A stretch of 64,000 nt of DNA. Source: Methylococcaceae bacterium UBA6146 (GTDB lineage Bacteria; Pseudomonadota; Gammaproteobacteria; Methylococcales; Methylomonadaceae). Position 1 is the stretch's first letter, and the number at the start of each line of letters is the position of its first letter. The DNA lies in the NCBI GenBank assembly GCA_002422395.1, contig DIUY01000008.1:1-64000 (forward strand), in the 5' to 3' direction. The position numbers and the translations under genes are program-made. Of this stretch, positions 16,740-24,080 are shown piece after piece. The notes below the pieces were generated by a model, which saw nothing but the letters and a program-made list of their open reading frames with translations, was not told the DNA's origin and did no database searches.

Positions 16740-16926
16740 ATATCCTCCACTAACTTGCAAGGATATTAAAAGGATTCTCGCCTATCTTGGCTTTGTTGCC
16801 CGCCCTAAAAAAGGTACGTCACATGAGCAATGGGTGAAAGAAGAAAACGGCAGGCTGTATAAGGTTACTGTTGATTGCCCAAAATCGCCATTCTCGCAAA
16901 CCCTTATCAAAAGCATGGCCGAATAA
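16729..16926 (+). CDS. hicA: HicA-like toxin, probably C-terminally truncated
   Basis: HicA toxins are small double-stranded-RNA-binding-fold mRNA interferases. The 65-residue protein shows K-D-I-K-R-I-L-A-Y-L-G-F and G-T-S-H-E-Q-W-V, where the His (near residue 32) is the expected catalytic residue. It ends K-S-M-A-E at a TAA (16924-16926). The same frame continues A-G-L-K-K-R and stays open to the TAA at 16993-16995. Homologues usually end with M-A-x-Q-A-G-x-x-K, so TAA may have replaced a Gln CAA codon. Whether the short form is active cannot be told from sequence. Confidence 0.75.
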   Translation: MSGEYPPLTCKDIKRILAYLGFVARPKKGTSHEQWVKEENGRLYKVTVDCPKSPFSQTLIKSMAE

Positions 16927-17082
16927 GCAGGGCTGAAAAAAAGATTTCTACCGGATATTCAAACTGCTTTAGCCGGTAACTTCTATGACAATTAAAAGCA
17001 GCCTGAATAGGGTCATCCCTGATTTAAGGCATACGTCCTTACGGCGTATAATGGCAGGGTAGATTTACGCCACTTTCTCCCT

Positions 17083-17120
17083 TACTTATTGCATTTTCCA
17101 GTACTTATTGCATTTTCCAG
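17083..17120. repeat. 19-bp tandem duplication at the pyrC stop
   Basis: TACTTATTGCATTTTCCAG occurs twice in direct tandem (17083-17101 and 17102-17120). The right copy contains the last codons and stop of pyrC, and the left copy is its extra-genic duplicate. It looks like a recent slippage event without effect on the protein. Confidence 0.9.
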
Positions 17121-18136
17121 CTTAAATGCTCACCTGCCTGTAACGGCGTGATAGACATGTCGTCATCGCCATAAGCACACGGCACTTGCCAGTTCTCTTT
17201 TGCCAACGTGACCATACCGACATTTCTGGGCAACCGATAAAAATCCGCGCCATAAAAACTGGCGAAACCTTCCAACATGTCCAACGCATCCGCCCGCTCA
17301 AACGCTTCGGCGTACAGCTCCAACGCCGCATGGGCGCTGAAACAACCCGCACAGCCGCAAGCGGTTTCTTTTAATGATTTTAAGTGCGGGGCGCTATCCG
17401 TGCCTAAAAAAAACTTGGGGTTGCCGCTAGTCGCTGCGGCAACTAAGGCTTGGCGATGCGACTCACGCTTGATAATCGGCAAACAGTAATAATGCGGGCG
17501 TATGCCACCTGCCAACAGCGTATTGCGGTTAAACAGCAAATGCTGGGGCGTAATCGTCGCCGCTACGTTAGCGCTGGCTGATGTTACAAACTGCACGGCT
17601 TCTGCAGTGGTGACATGTTCGACAACCACGCGCAAAGCGGGGAATTTTTCAACCATCCCGGCCAGATGAGTGTCAACAAAAACCTTCTCACGATCAAAAA
17701 TATCGCACTGCTCGTCAGTAACCTCGCCATGCACCAACAATGGCATGTCGTAACGCTCCAACGCTGCAAACAAGGGGTAAACCGCCTTAATATCACCAAC
17801 CCCTGAATCTGAGTTGGTGGTAGCACCGGCTGGATACAATTTAACAGCGTAAATATGCTCACAGTCAGCCGCCAAGCGGATTTCCTCAACCGTTGTCGCT
17901 GCGGTTAAATAAAGCGTCATCAGCGGCGTAAAATCCAAACCCGAAGGGATTGCCTGTAAAATTTCCTCGCGATAGGCCAACGCCTGCGCCACCGTTGTCA
18001 CTGGTGGCTTAAGGTTAGGCATGATGATGGCCCGGCCAAATTGCCGCGCGGTATACGGCAAAACAGCCTTTAAAATAGCCCCGTTTCTGACATGGACGTG
18101 CCAATCATCAGGCTGGGTAATGGTTAATGTTTTCAT
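17105..18136 (-). CDS. pyrC: Dihydroorotase
   Basis: PyrC closes carbamoyl aspartate to dihydroorotate in pyrimidine synthesis, using a binuclear zinc site in a TIM barrel. The 343-residue length and the opening D-D-W-H-V-H-V-R-N-G place it in the E. coli-type PyrC class. H13 and H15-type metal ligands are visible at the start, and V-K-L-Y-P-A-G-A-T-T-N-S contains the Lys that becomes carboxylated (near residue 97). L-G-T-D-S-A-P-H near 247 carries the catalytic Asp. It is transcribed alone and diverges from the FmdB-like gene. Confidence 0.96.
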   Translation of the reverse strand: MKTLTITQPDDWHVHVRNGAILKAVLPYTARQFGRAIIMPNLKPPVTTVAQALAYREEILQAIPSGLDFTPLMTLYLTAATTVEEIRLAADCEHIYAVKLYPAGATTNSDSGVGDIKAVYPLFAALERYDMPLLVHGEVTDEQCDIFDREKVFVDTHLAGMVEKFPALRVVVEHVTTAEAVQFVTSASANVAATITPQHLLFNRNTLLAGGIRPHYYCLPIIKRESHRQALVAAATSGNPKFFLGTDSAPHLKSLKETACGCAGCFSAHAALELYAEAFERADALDMLEGFASFYGADFYRLPRNVGMVTLAKENWQVPCAYGDDDMSITPLQAGEHLSWKMQ

Positions 18137-18239
18137 TGTTAGCTGTGTGTCTGTAAAATGGCGGGTTATTTTATAGTAAGTGCCTTGAAAAACTAAGGCA
18201 ACGCCTTATTGTAGACTTTATTTATGTTAGGAGTGGTCA

Positions 18240-18509
18240 ATGCCAATTTACGAATATCAATGCCAATCATGTGGTCACGAACACGAAGCATTACAAAAAC
18301 TCAGTGCTGAGCCATTGATTGTTTGCCCCGCCTGTAGCAAGCCGGAACTGATGAAAAAAATTTCCGCCGCTGGATTCCGTCTAAAAGGCGGCGGCTGGTA
18401 TGAAACCGACTTTAAAAGCGGCGCCAAAAAAAATGTCGCAGGTGAAGCGAGTTGCCCGACACCGGCCGCGAGCGGCAGTTGTGCAGGCGGCGGCTGTAAA
18501 AATTCCTGA
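18240..18509 (+). CDS. FmdB-family zinc-ribbon protein
   Basis: The 89-residue protein starts M-P-I-Y-E-Y-Q-C-Q-S-C-G, the hallmark of the FmdB regulatory-protein family, and has a second C-P-A-C pair 22 residues later, forming a zinc ribbon. The tail is Gly/Ser/Cys-rich, as is common in the family. The precise role is unknown; the name comes from a methylotroph regulator. GGAGTGG upstream is a good ribosome site. It lies 60 bp before aspS, a frequent neighbour in proteobacteria, and is probably co-transcribed. Confidence 0.88.
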   Translation: MPIYEYQCQSCGHEHEALQKLSAEPLIVCPACSKPELMKKISAAGFRLKGGGWYETDFKSGAKKNVAGEASCPTPAASGSCAGGGCKNS

Positions 18510-18569
18510 CATATGCCCCGTTAGCTTCCCTAAACTAACTTTTTTAACTTAATCAGAGAAACACACATC

Positions 18570-20363
18570 ATGCGTACCCACAAGTGCGGAGAACTGAACA
18601 TAGAACACATGGCGCAAACCGTCACCCTCTGCGGCTGGGTGCATCGGCGCCGGGACCACGGCGGCGTGATTTTTATCGACCTTCGCGACCGCGCCGGGCT
18701 GGTTCAGGTAGTGGTTGACCCGGATGCCGAAGAAACCTTCGCCATTGCTGAACATGTCCGCAATGAATATGTCCTGAAAATCACCGGATTGGTACGCGCA
18801 CGCCCTGCCGGCACGGTTAACCCCAACATGCACTCTGGGGAAATTGAAATACTGGCGCGGCATATTGAGATATTGAACGAGTCGGAAACCCCGCCGTTCC
18901 CAGTCGAAAGCGACATTGAAGTGAATGAAGAGCTGCGCCTGCGCTATCGCTACATTGACCTGCGCCGCACCGCGATGCAGGAAAAAATGAAAGTGCGCCG
19001 CGATGTCACCCGCGTATTGCGTAATTTTCTTGATGACAATGAGTTTTTTGAAATTGAAACGCCCTATTTGACCAAGGCAACCCCCGAAGGCGCCCGCGAT
19101 TATATTGTCCCTAGCCGCACCCACGAAAATGCTTTTTTTGCCTTGCCGCAATCACCACAGCTGTATAAACAGATTTTGATGGTCGCGGGCATGGACAGGT
19201 ATTACCAAGTGGTGCGTTGCTTCCGTGACGAAGACTTGCGTGCTGACCGTCAGCCCGAATTTACCCAGCTGGATATTGAGACTTCGTTTATGAGCGAAGA
19301 CGAGATCATGACTATCATGGAAGAGATGATCCGCCAGTTGTTCGCCAAAGTAATCAATGTCGGGCTGGATGCGGTGTTCCCGCGCATGACTTACCATGAA
19401 GCCATATCGCGCTTTGGTATAGACCGCCCTGATTTGCGGATTCCGCTGGAACTGGTCGATGTTGCCGATGACCTGAAAGACGTCGATTTTAAGGTATTCT
19501 CAGGCCCCGCCAATGACCCTAAAGGCCGTGTGGTGGCAATGCGCGTCCCTAACGCCGGCAACTTAAGCCGCAAGGACATTGATGAGCTGACCAAATATGT
19601 CAGCATTTATGGCGCAAAAGGGCTGGCTTATATTAAAGTCAACGATGTTGATGCCGGTATTGACGGCCTGCAATCACCGATAGTCAAGTTTGCCCCCGCT
19701 GAAGCCTGGGCAAGCATCTTGGCAAAAACCGGTGCAAAAACCGGCGATTTGTTGTTCTTCGGCGCCGATAAAGCCAGTATAGTCAACGAAGCGATGGGGG
19801 CGTTACGCGTTAAGCTAGGGCATGACCGCAAGCTCCTCAAAGGCGAATGGAAGCCGGTATGGGTTATAGATTTCCCTATGTTTGATTGGGACGAAAAAAG
19901 CGGCCGCTATAACGCCATCCATCATCCCTTCACCGCACCTAGCTGTTCAGTGGAAGAATTGGTCGCCAACCCTGGCGCGGCCTTGTCACGCGCTTATGAC
20001 CTCGTGCTAAACGGCACCGAAGTGGGCGGCGGCTCTATCCGTATCAACCGTCCAGCGATGCAACAAACAGTGTTCGGCATTTTGGGGATTGGTGAAGAAG
20101 AAGCGAAAGAGAAGTTTGGCTTTCTGTTGGATGCCCTTAAATACGGAGCGCCACCTCATGGCGGCCTGGCATTCGGCCTTGACCGTTTGGTCATGCTGAT
20201 GACGGGGTCCAGTTCCATCCGTGATGTGATTGCTTTCCCAAAAACCCAGTCAGCAGCCTGTCCGTTAGTCAATGCCCCTGCTGTTGTCACTGATGAGCAA
20301 CTGAAAGAATTAGGGATCAAACTAATCAAGCCTGCCGGCAAAGAAAAAGCCAAGCAAGAATAA
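18570..20363 (+). CDS. aspS: Aspartyl-tRNA synthetase (probably non-discriminating)
   Basis: AspS charges tRNA with aspartate. The 597-residue bacterial-type enzyme has the N-terminal anticodon-binding OB fold, the class II catalytic core with a GAD insertion, and a C-terminal motif 3 (G-L-A-F-G-L-D-R near residue 537). The anticodon loop contact reads G-W-V-H-R-R-R-D-H-G-G. His at residue 30, with Gly in R-P-A-G, matches non-discriminating enzymes such as that of Pseudomonas aeruginosa, which also charge tRNA-Asn. In that case Asn-tRNA would be made by GatCAB elsewhere. Confidence 0.96.
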   Translation: MRTHKCGELNIEHMAQTVTLCGWVHRRRDHGGVIFIDLRDRAGLVQVVVDPDAEETFAIAEHVRNEYVLKITGLVRARPAGTVNPNMHSGEIEILARHIEILNESETPPFPVESDIEVNEELRLRYRYIDLRRTAMQEKMKVRRDVTRVLRNFLDDNEFFEIETPYLTKATPEGARDYIVPSRTHENAFFALPQSPQLYKQILMVAGMDRYYQVVRCFRDEDLRADRQPEFTQLDIETSFMSEDEIMTIMEEMIRQLFAKVINVGLDAVFPRMTYHEAISRFGIDRPDLRIPLELVDVADDLKDVDFKVFSGPANDPKGRVVAMRVPNAGNLSRKDIDELTKYVSIYGAKGLAYIKVNDVDAGIDGLQSPIVKFAPAEAWASILAKTGAKTGDLLFFGADKASIVNEAMGALRVKLGHDRKLLKGEWKPVWVIDFPMFDWDEKSGRYNAIHHPFTAPSCSVEELVANPGAALSRAYDLVLNGTEVGGGSIRINRPAMQQTVFGILGIGEEEAKEKFGFLLDALKYGAPPHGGLAFGLDRLVMLMTGSSSIRDVIAFPKTQSAACPLVNAPAVVTDEQLKELGIKLIKPAGKEKAKQE

Positions 20364-20712
20364 AATCTTGTTAAAGTGCGGACATAATGTGGCCCGCACC
20401 TTTCAACCCGAACCATTACCCAGCATCTTATCTTACTGCCCCAAAAACAGAACCGGCTGTCACTGCCATTTGTCATTAATTAAGTGATTATGAATAAGTT
20501 TTTTGGTACAAAACGACTGCGCGTCCTTTGAGGACGGGCAGTCGTAGCTCAAAAACTTCTGAGTATGTCCTTAGCCGAAATTACCGATGCTTTAACTACC
20601 CAATCAATAACGCGGCGACATCCCAAAAAATAAACTATTAACTGTTGATAAATGATTTTTTTTACCAGCAATGTTAAAATCTTCCCCACTTGTGGCCAAG
20701 CAGATTTAACGG
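20364..20712. other. Intergenic region between aspS and minC
   Basis: The 349-bp gap contains repeat copy C (20480-20575). The rest, including about 135 bp just upstream of minC, is AT-rich and presumably carries the minCDE promoter; I could not place it with confidence. No coding frame with a ribosome site is seen. Confidence 0.5.
20480..20575 (-). repeat. ~97-bp hairpin repeat, copy C (inverted)
   Basis: This is the third copy of the repeat at 12808-12905 and 16223-16319, in opposite orientation. The core hairpin is at 20514-20544, CGACTGC with GCAGTCG around CCTTTGAGG. The conserved flank (AACTTATTCATAATCACTTA in family orientation) is retained. It lies between aspS and minC. Confidence 0.85.
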
Positions 20713-21441
20713 ATGTCAACTGACTCTCAAAACACACCTCATAGCACCTCCGTATTGGAATTTAAAAGCAGCACTTTTTCTGTACCTGTTTTAGTTTTGT
20801 CAAATAATGATCTTGACGCCATCGAACAGCAACTCCAGAAAAAAATCCAATTGGCTCCTGAGTTCTTTAAAAATTCACCCATCGTGTTCGATGTTCAGGA
20901 ACTCAATGCGCAAAAAATCGACATTGATATTGCCGCACTTGCCAATGTGATCAGAAAATTCGGCTTAATGCCCATAGGCATACGCGGGGGCAACGAACAA
21001 CAAGCCAAATCGGCATTGGACTTGCATATCCCTGTTTATTCAATTCACAATAACCTATCCTCAGACGCCCCGAAACAACAAAAAAACACCACGCAAACGA
21101 CCGAAATATCATCCGCCACACTAATTACCCAACCCATCCGTTCAGGCCAGCGCATTTACGCTAAAGGCGACTTGATTATTATGGCGCAAGTCAGTGCCGG
21201 CGCCGAGATTATGGCTGAAGGCAATATCCATATATACAACACCTTAAGAGGGCGTGCTTTAGCGGGGGTGCAAGGCAATCCCGATGCCCGTATTTTCTGC
21301 TTTGACTTACAAGCTGAACTGATCTCAATTGCGGGCAACTATAAAATCAGTGAAGATATAAAAGATTCAACGCGCAACAAACCCGTGCAAATTTATTTAG
21401 AAGAACATACTTTATTTATTCAAGATATTCGCGAACACTAA
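20713..21441 (+). CDS. minC: Septum site-determining protein MinC
   Basis: MinC inhibits FtsZ polymerisation away from midcell and is carried to the membrane by MinD. The 242-residue protein has the N-terminal FtsZ-binding domain (about residues 10-105), a polar linker rich in Gln, Thr and Ser (115-130), and the C-terminal beta-helix domain. The latter shows the expected R-S-G-Q-R-I-Y-A-K-G-D-L and V-S-A-G-A-E-I-M-A-E-G-N-I-H-I-Y repeats and G-R-A-L-A-G. It is the first gene of minCDE, with minD 15 bp downstream. Confidence 0.96.
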   Translation: MSTDSQNTPHSTSVLEFKSSTFSVPVLVLSNNDLDAIEQQLQKKIQLAPEFFKNSPIVFDVQELNAQKIDIDIAALANVIRKFGLMPIGIRGGNEQQAKSALDLHIPVYSIHNNLSSDAPKQQKNTTQTTEISSATLITQPIRSGQRIYAKGDLIIMAQVSAGAEIMAEGNIHIYNTLRGRALAGVQGNPDARIFCFDLQAELISIAGNYKISEDIKDSTRNKPVQIYLEEHTLFIQDIREH

Positions 21442-21456
21442 CTTAGAGGAAAATTT

Positions 21457-22266
21457 GTGGCAAGAATCATCGTTGTAACATCGGGTAAAGGCGGAGTGGG
21501 CAAAACCACAACAAGTGCCGCTATTGCCATGGGACTTGCAAAAAAGGGTCATAAGACAGCCGTTATTGATTTTGACGTGGGGTTGCGTAACCTCGATTTA
21601 ATCATGGGTTGTGAACGGCGCGTGGTTTATGATTTTGTCAATGTCATCAATGGCGAAGCGTCCCTTAACCAAGCATTGATACGGGATAAGCATTGCGATC
21701 AATTGTATATTCTGCCAGCGTCGCAAACACGCGACAAAGACGCGCTAACGCAAGAAGGCGTAGGCAAGGTTTTAGAAGATTTGGCCAAAGACTTTCAATA
21801 TATCGTCTGTGACTCACCGGCCGGCATAGAAAAAGGCGCACACTTAGCGATGTATTTTGCTGATGACGCGTTTGTCGTAACAAATCCGGAAGTCTCCTCG
21901 GTACGCGATTCCGACCGTATGTTAGGGCTGTTATCGAGCAAATCACGACGGGCTGAGCAAAATGAAGAACCGATAAAAGAATATCTTCTGCTGTCACGCT
22001 ATGCGCCTGACCGCGTAAAATTAGGCGACATGCTGAGCGTAGATGATGTGCAGGATATTTTATCACTGCATTTATTAGGCGTTATTCCAGAATCAAAATC
22101 AGTGTTAACCGCATCAAATTCGGGTGTCCCCGTCATTCTCGATGAAAAAAGCGATGCTGGCCAAGCTTACGCCGACATTGTCGCCCGCTATTTAGGGGAA
22201 GAAAGGCCACACCGCTTTATTGATGAAAAGAAAGGACTCTTTGGGAAACTGTTCGGGGGTAAATGA
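21457..22266 (+). CDS. minD: Septum site-determining ATPase MinD
   Basis: MinD is a ParA-type ATPase that binds the membrane in the ATP form and drives pole-to-pole oscillation with MinE. The 269-residue product has the deviant Walker A G-K-G-G-V-G-K-T-T near residue 10, F-D-V-G-L-R-N-L-D-L near 39, the Walker B-like C-D-S-P-A-G near 117, and a C-terminal amphipathic membrane-targeting helix (K-K-G-L-F-G-K-L-F-G-G). It starts at GTG 21457 with AGAGG well placed, and overlaps minE by 4 nt. Confidence 0.98.
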   Translation: MARIIVVTSGKGGVGKTTTSAAIAMGLAKKGHKTAVIDFDVGLRNLDLIMGCERRVVYDFVNVINGEASLNQALIRDKHCDQLYILPASQTRDKDALTQEGVGKVLEDLAKDFQYIVCDSPAGIEKGAHLAMYFADDAFVVTNPEVSSVRDSDRMLGLLSSKSRRAEQNEEPIKEYLLLSRYAPDRVKLGDMLSVDDVQDILSLHLLGVIPESKSVLTASNSGVPVILDEKSDAGQAYADIVARYLGEERPHRFIDEKKGLFGKLFGGK

Positions 22267-22532
22267 TGAGCTTATTGGATTATTTTAAGATTACCAAAAC
22301 AAGTTCAGCATCGCTTGCCAAGGAACGTCTGCAAATACTTGTTGCCCATGAACGTTCTTCCCGAAGCCAACCCTCTTATCTTCCGCAATTGCAACAAGAA
22401 CTGTTGGAAGTGATCCGTAAGTATGTCAATGTGAGCCAGGACGCCATATCCGTCAATTTTGAACAGGACGAAAATCAGGAAACATTGGAATTAAATATTG
22501 TGCTACCTGATTATCATGCCAAAAACAGTTAA
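22263..22532 (+). CDS. minE: Cell division topological specificity factor MinE
   Basis: MinE stimulates the MinD ATPase and restricts the division inhibitor to the poles. The 89-residue protein has the N-terminal membrane/MinD-binding segment (L-L-D-Y-F, then A-K-E-R-L-Q-I-L-V-A-H-E-R) and the C-terminal topological domain. Two ATG codons stand side by side (22263 and 22266); the first overlaps the minD stop. Confidence 0.97.
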   Translation: MMSLLDYFKITKTSSASLAKERLQILVAHERSSRSQPSYLPQLQQELLEVIRKYVNVSQDAISVNFEQDENQETLELNIVLPDYHAKNS

Positions 22533-22581
22533 TCTCTTCAATTAATCCAACTCTTCAATTAACTTTAAAAGGTGATTTAAA

Positions 22582-22779
22582 ATGCTTAGTATAATCGGTG
22601 ATGCTGCAGGTAAGGTCTGGGAATATCTGGATCAAAACGGCCCGTCTAGTGTCAGTAAAGTGGCTACTGAAACAGGGCTTAACAAGACTGATATTCAACG
22701 CGCAATAGGCTGGCTGGCCAAAGAAGACAAATTATTAGCGGAGCTGAAAGGCCGCACAGAAACTATATCGTTGAAATAA
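22582..22779 (+). CDS. Small winged helix-turn-helix protein (DUF2582-like)
   Basis: The 65-residue protein is a single winged-helix unit: G-D-A-A-G-K-V-W-E-Y-L, a recognition-helix region T-E-T-G-L-N-K-T-D-I-Q-R-A-I-G-W-L-A, and a wing K-L-L-A-E-L-K-G-R-T-E-T-I-S-L. It matches small DUF2582-type winged-helix proteins of unknown role. AAAGGTG precedes the ATG. It follows minE by 49 bp and ends before a strong terminator, so it is probably the last gene of the min operon. Confidence 0.75.
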   Translation: MLSIIGDAAGKVWEYLDQNGPSSVSKVATETGLNKTDIQRAIGWLAKEDKLLAELKGRTETISLK

Positions 22780-22790
22780 CTTAACACCGG

Positions 22791-22835
22791 AAAAACCCAA
22801 GGCCGTCAGATAAGCCATTACAGCCTTGGGTTTTT
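22791..22835. terminator. Bidirectional terminator between the min operon and rapZ
   Basis: AAAAACCCAAGGC (22791-22803) pairs with GCCTTGGGTTTTT (22823-22835), a 13-bp perfect stem with A and T runs as its base. It can terminate the minus-strand rapZ transcript and the plus-strand min transcript. The T run overlaps the rapZ stop codon region. Confidence 0.95.
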
Positions 22836-23691
22836 AATGCAATTCCCGATGCCGAACGATTACATTAAAGTAGTCGCGCTTAAATTGGCCCACTAACGCA
22901 TCAACCAGATAGACAGACCGGTGCTGCCCACCCGTACAACCCAGCGCAACCGTTAAATAACTGCGCCCCTCTGCCTCAAACCGGGGAATCCATCGTTGCA
23001 GGAAATCGGTAATATCCCGAAAAAACTCCGACACCAAATCTTGCTGCTTTAGAAAATCCATCACAGGTTGGTCTTTGCCAGTTAGTCCGCGCAACTCCGG
23101 AATCCAGTAAGGGTTAGGCAAACTACGCGCATCGAAGACAAAATCAGCGTCCAAAGGCACACCATGCTTAAAACCAAATGATTGAAATTGCAATGAAATT
23201 TGCTTAGTATCACGCTCGCCTATTTGTTCTCTGATAAGCTCGCGCAATTGATGGTAATGCGTCCTGCTGGTATCGATAACAACGCTGGCATGTCTGGCAA
23301 TTGGCGTTAACATGTCCCTTTCAATTTTTAGGGCTTCTTTTAGCGGGACATTTAAATCCGTCAAAGGATGACGGCGGCGGGTTTCGCTATAACGTTTTAA
23401 TAGCGTGGCCTCCTCGGCTTGCATAAAGATCACATCACAGATTATCCCTTTATCCCTAATAAGGCTTAGGCTGTCAGGAAAGTTCGCCAAACTACCGCTC
23501 TGGTTCCTGGCGTCAATACCAATTGCCGTTTTTGCATAAAGTTTTTTATCTACCAGCATGACATGGTTAATGACATCTTCCAGTAAAGTGATAGGCAGAT
23601 TATCAATGCAATAATAACCACAATCCTCTAATGTTTCGAGGGCGATGCTTTTACCTGAGCCAGAAAGACCGCTAACGATTAATAATTTCAT
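22834..23691 (-). CDS. rapZ: RNase adapter protein RapZ
   Basis: RapZ is a nucleotide-binding protein that, in enterobacteria, binds small RNAs and delivers GlmZ to RNase E, controlling glucosamine-6-phosphate synthesis. The 285-residue protein has Walker A G-L-S-G-S-G-K-S near residue 8 and G-I-D-A-R-N near 58. Its C-terminal domain contains G-C-T-G-G-Q-H-R-S-V, where the Cys/His-rich RNA-binding region is expected. It is 48 bp downstream of hpf; the usual intervening ptsN is missing. Confidence 0.95.
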   Translation of the reverse strand: MKLLIVSGLSGSGKSIALETLEDCGYYCIDNLPITLLEDVINHVMLVDKKLYAKTAIGIDARNQSGSLANFPDSLSLIRDKGIICDVIFMQAEEATLLKRYSETRRRHPLTDLNVPLKEALKIERDMLTPIARHASVVIDTSRTHYHQLRELIREQIGERDTKQISLQFQSFGFKHGVPLDADFVFDARSLPNPYWIPELRGLTGKDQPVMDFLKQQDLVSEFFRDITDFLQRWIPRFEAEGRSYLTVALGCTGGQHRSVYLVDALVGQFKRDYFNVIVRHRELH

Positions 23692-23739
23692 AATTTTCGG
23701 GGCAAGACCAAACTTGTCTGGCCTTGCCCCTTCCGCCTT

Positions 23740-24030
23740 TTATCGATGACTTCCAGTTTTTTCTTTATGTTTGATAATCTGGCGATCCAGCTTATCAACC
23801 ATGTTATCAATGGCGACATACATATCGTCCTGATGGTCTTCCGCAAATAATTTAGCCCCGCTCAGTTGCACAGTCGCCTCTGCTTTTTGGACTAATTTTT
23901 CCACCGCCAATATGACATGCACATCAGTAACATTATCAAAATGACGCGCCAGTTTTGTAAACTTTGCGTCAACATGTGCTTTTAAAGCATCAGTTACTTC
24001 AAGATGGTGGCCTGTTACTACAACTTGCAT
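23740..24030 (-). CDS. hpf: Ribosome hibernation promoting factor (short HPF)
   Basis: HPF binds the 30S decoding centre and promotes formation of inactive 100S ribosomes in stationary phase. The 96-residue length marks the short form without the dimerising C-terminal domain, as in E. coli. Typical segments are V-T-G-H-H-L-E-V-T-D-A-L-K-A-H-V and D-D-M-Y-V-A-I-D-N-M-V-D-K-L-D-R-Q-I. It follows rpoN at 50 bp, the conserved gammaproteobacterial order. Confidence 0.95.
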   Translation of the reverse strand: MQVVVTGHHLEVTDALKAHVDAKFTKLARHFDNVTDVHVILAVEKLVQKAEATVQLSGAKLFAEDHQDDMYVAIDNMVDKLDRQIIKHKEKTGSHR

Positions 24031-24080
24031 GGTAAAACTCCTTTATGGTTACTAACTTATTGTTTTAATGGATTGTGGCG

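Noticed and set aside
18549..19151. A 200-codon minus-strand frame opposite aspS
   Set aside because: It is fully antisense to a clear, conserved gene and its start has no ribosome site.
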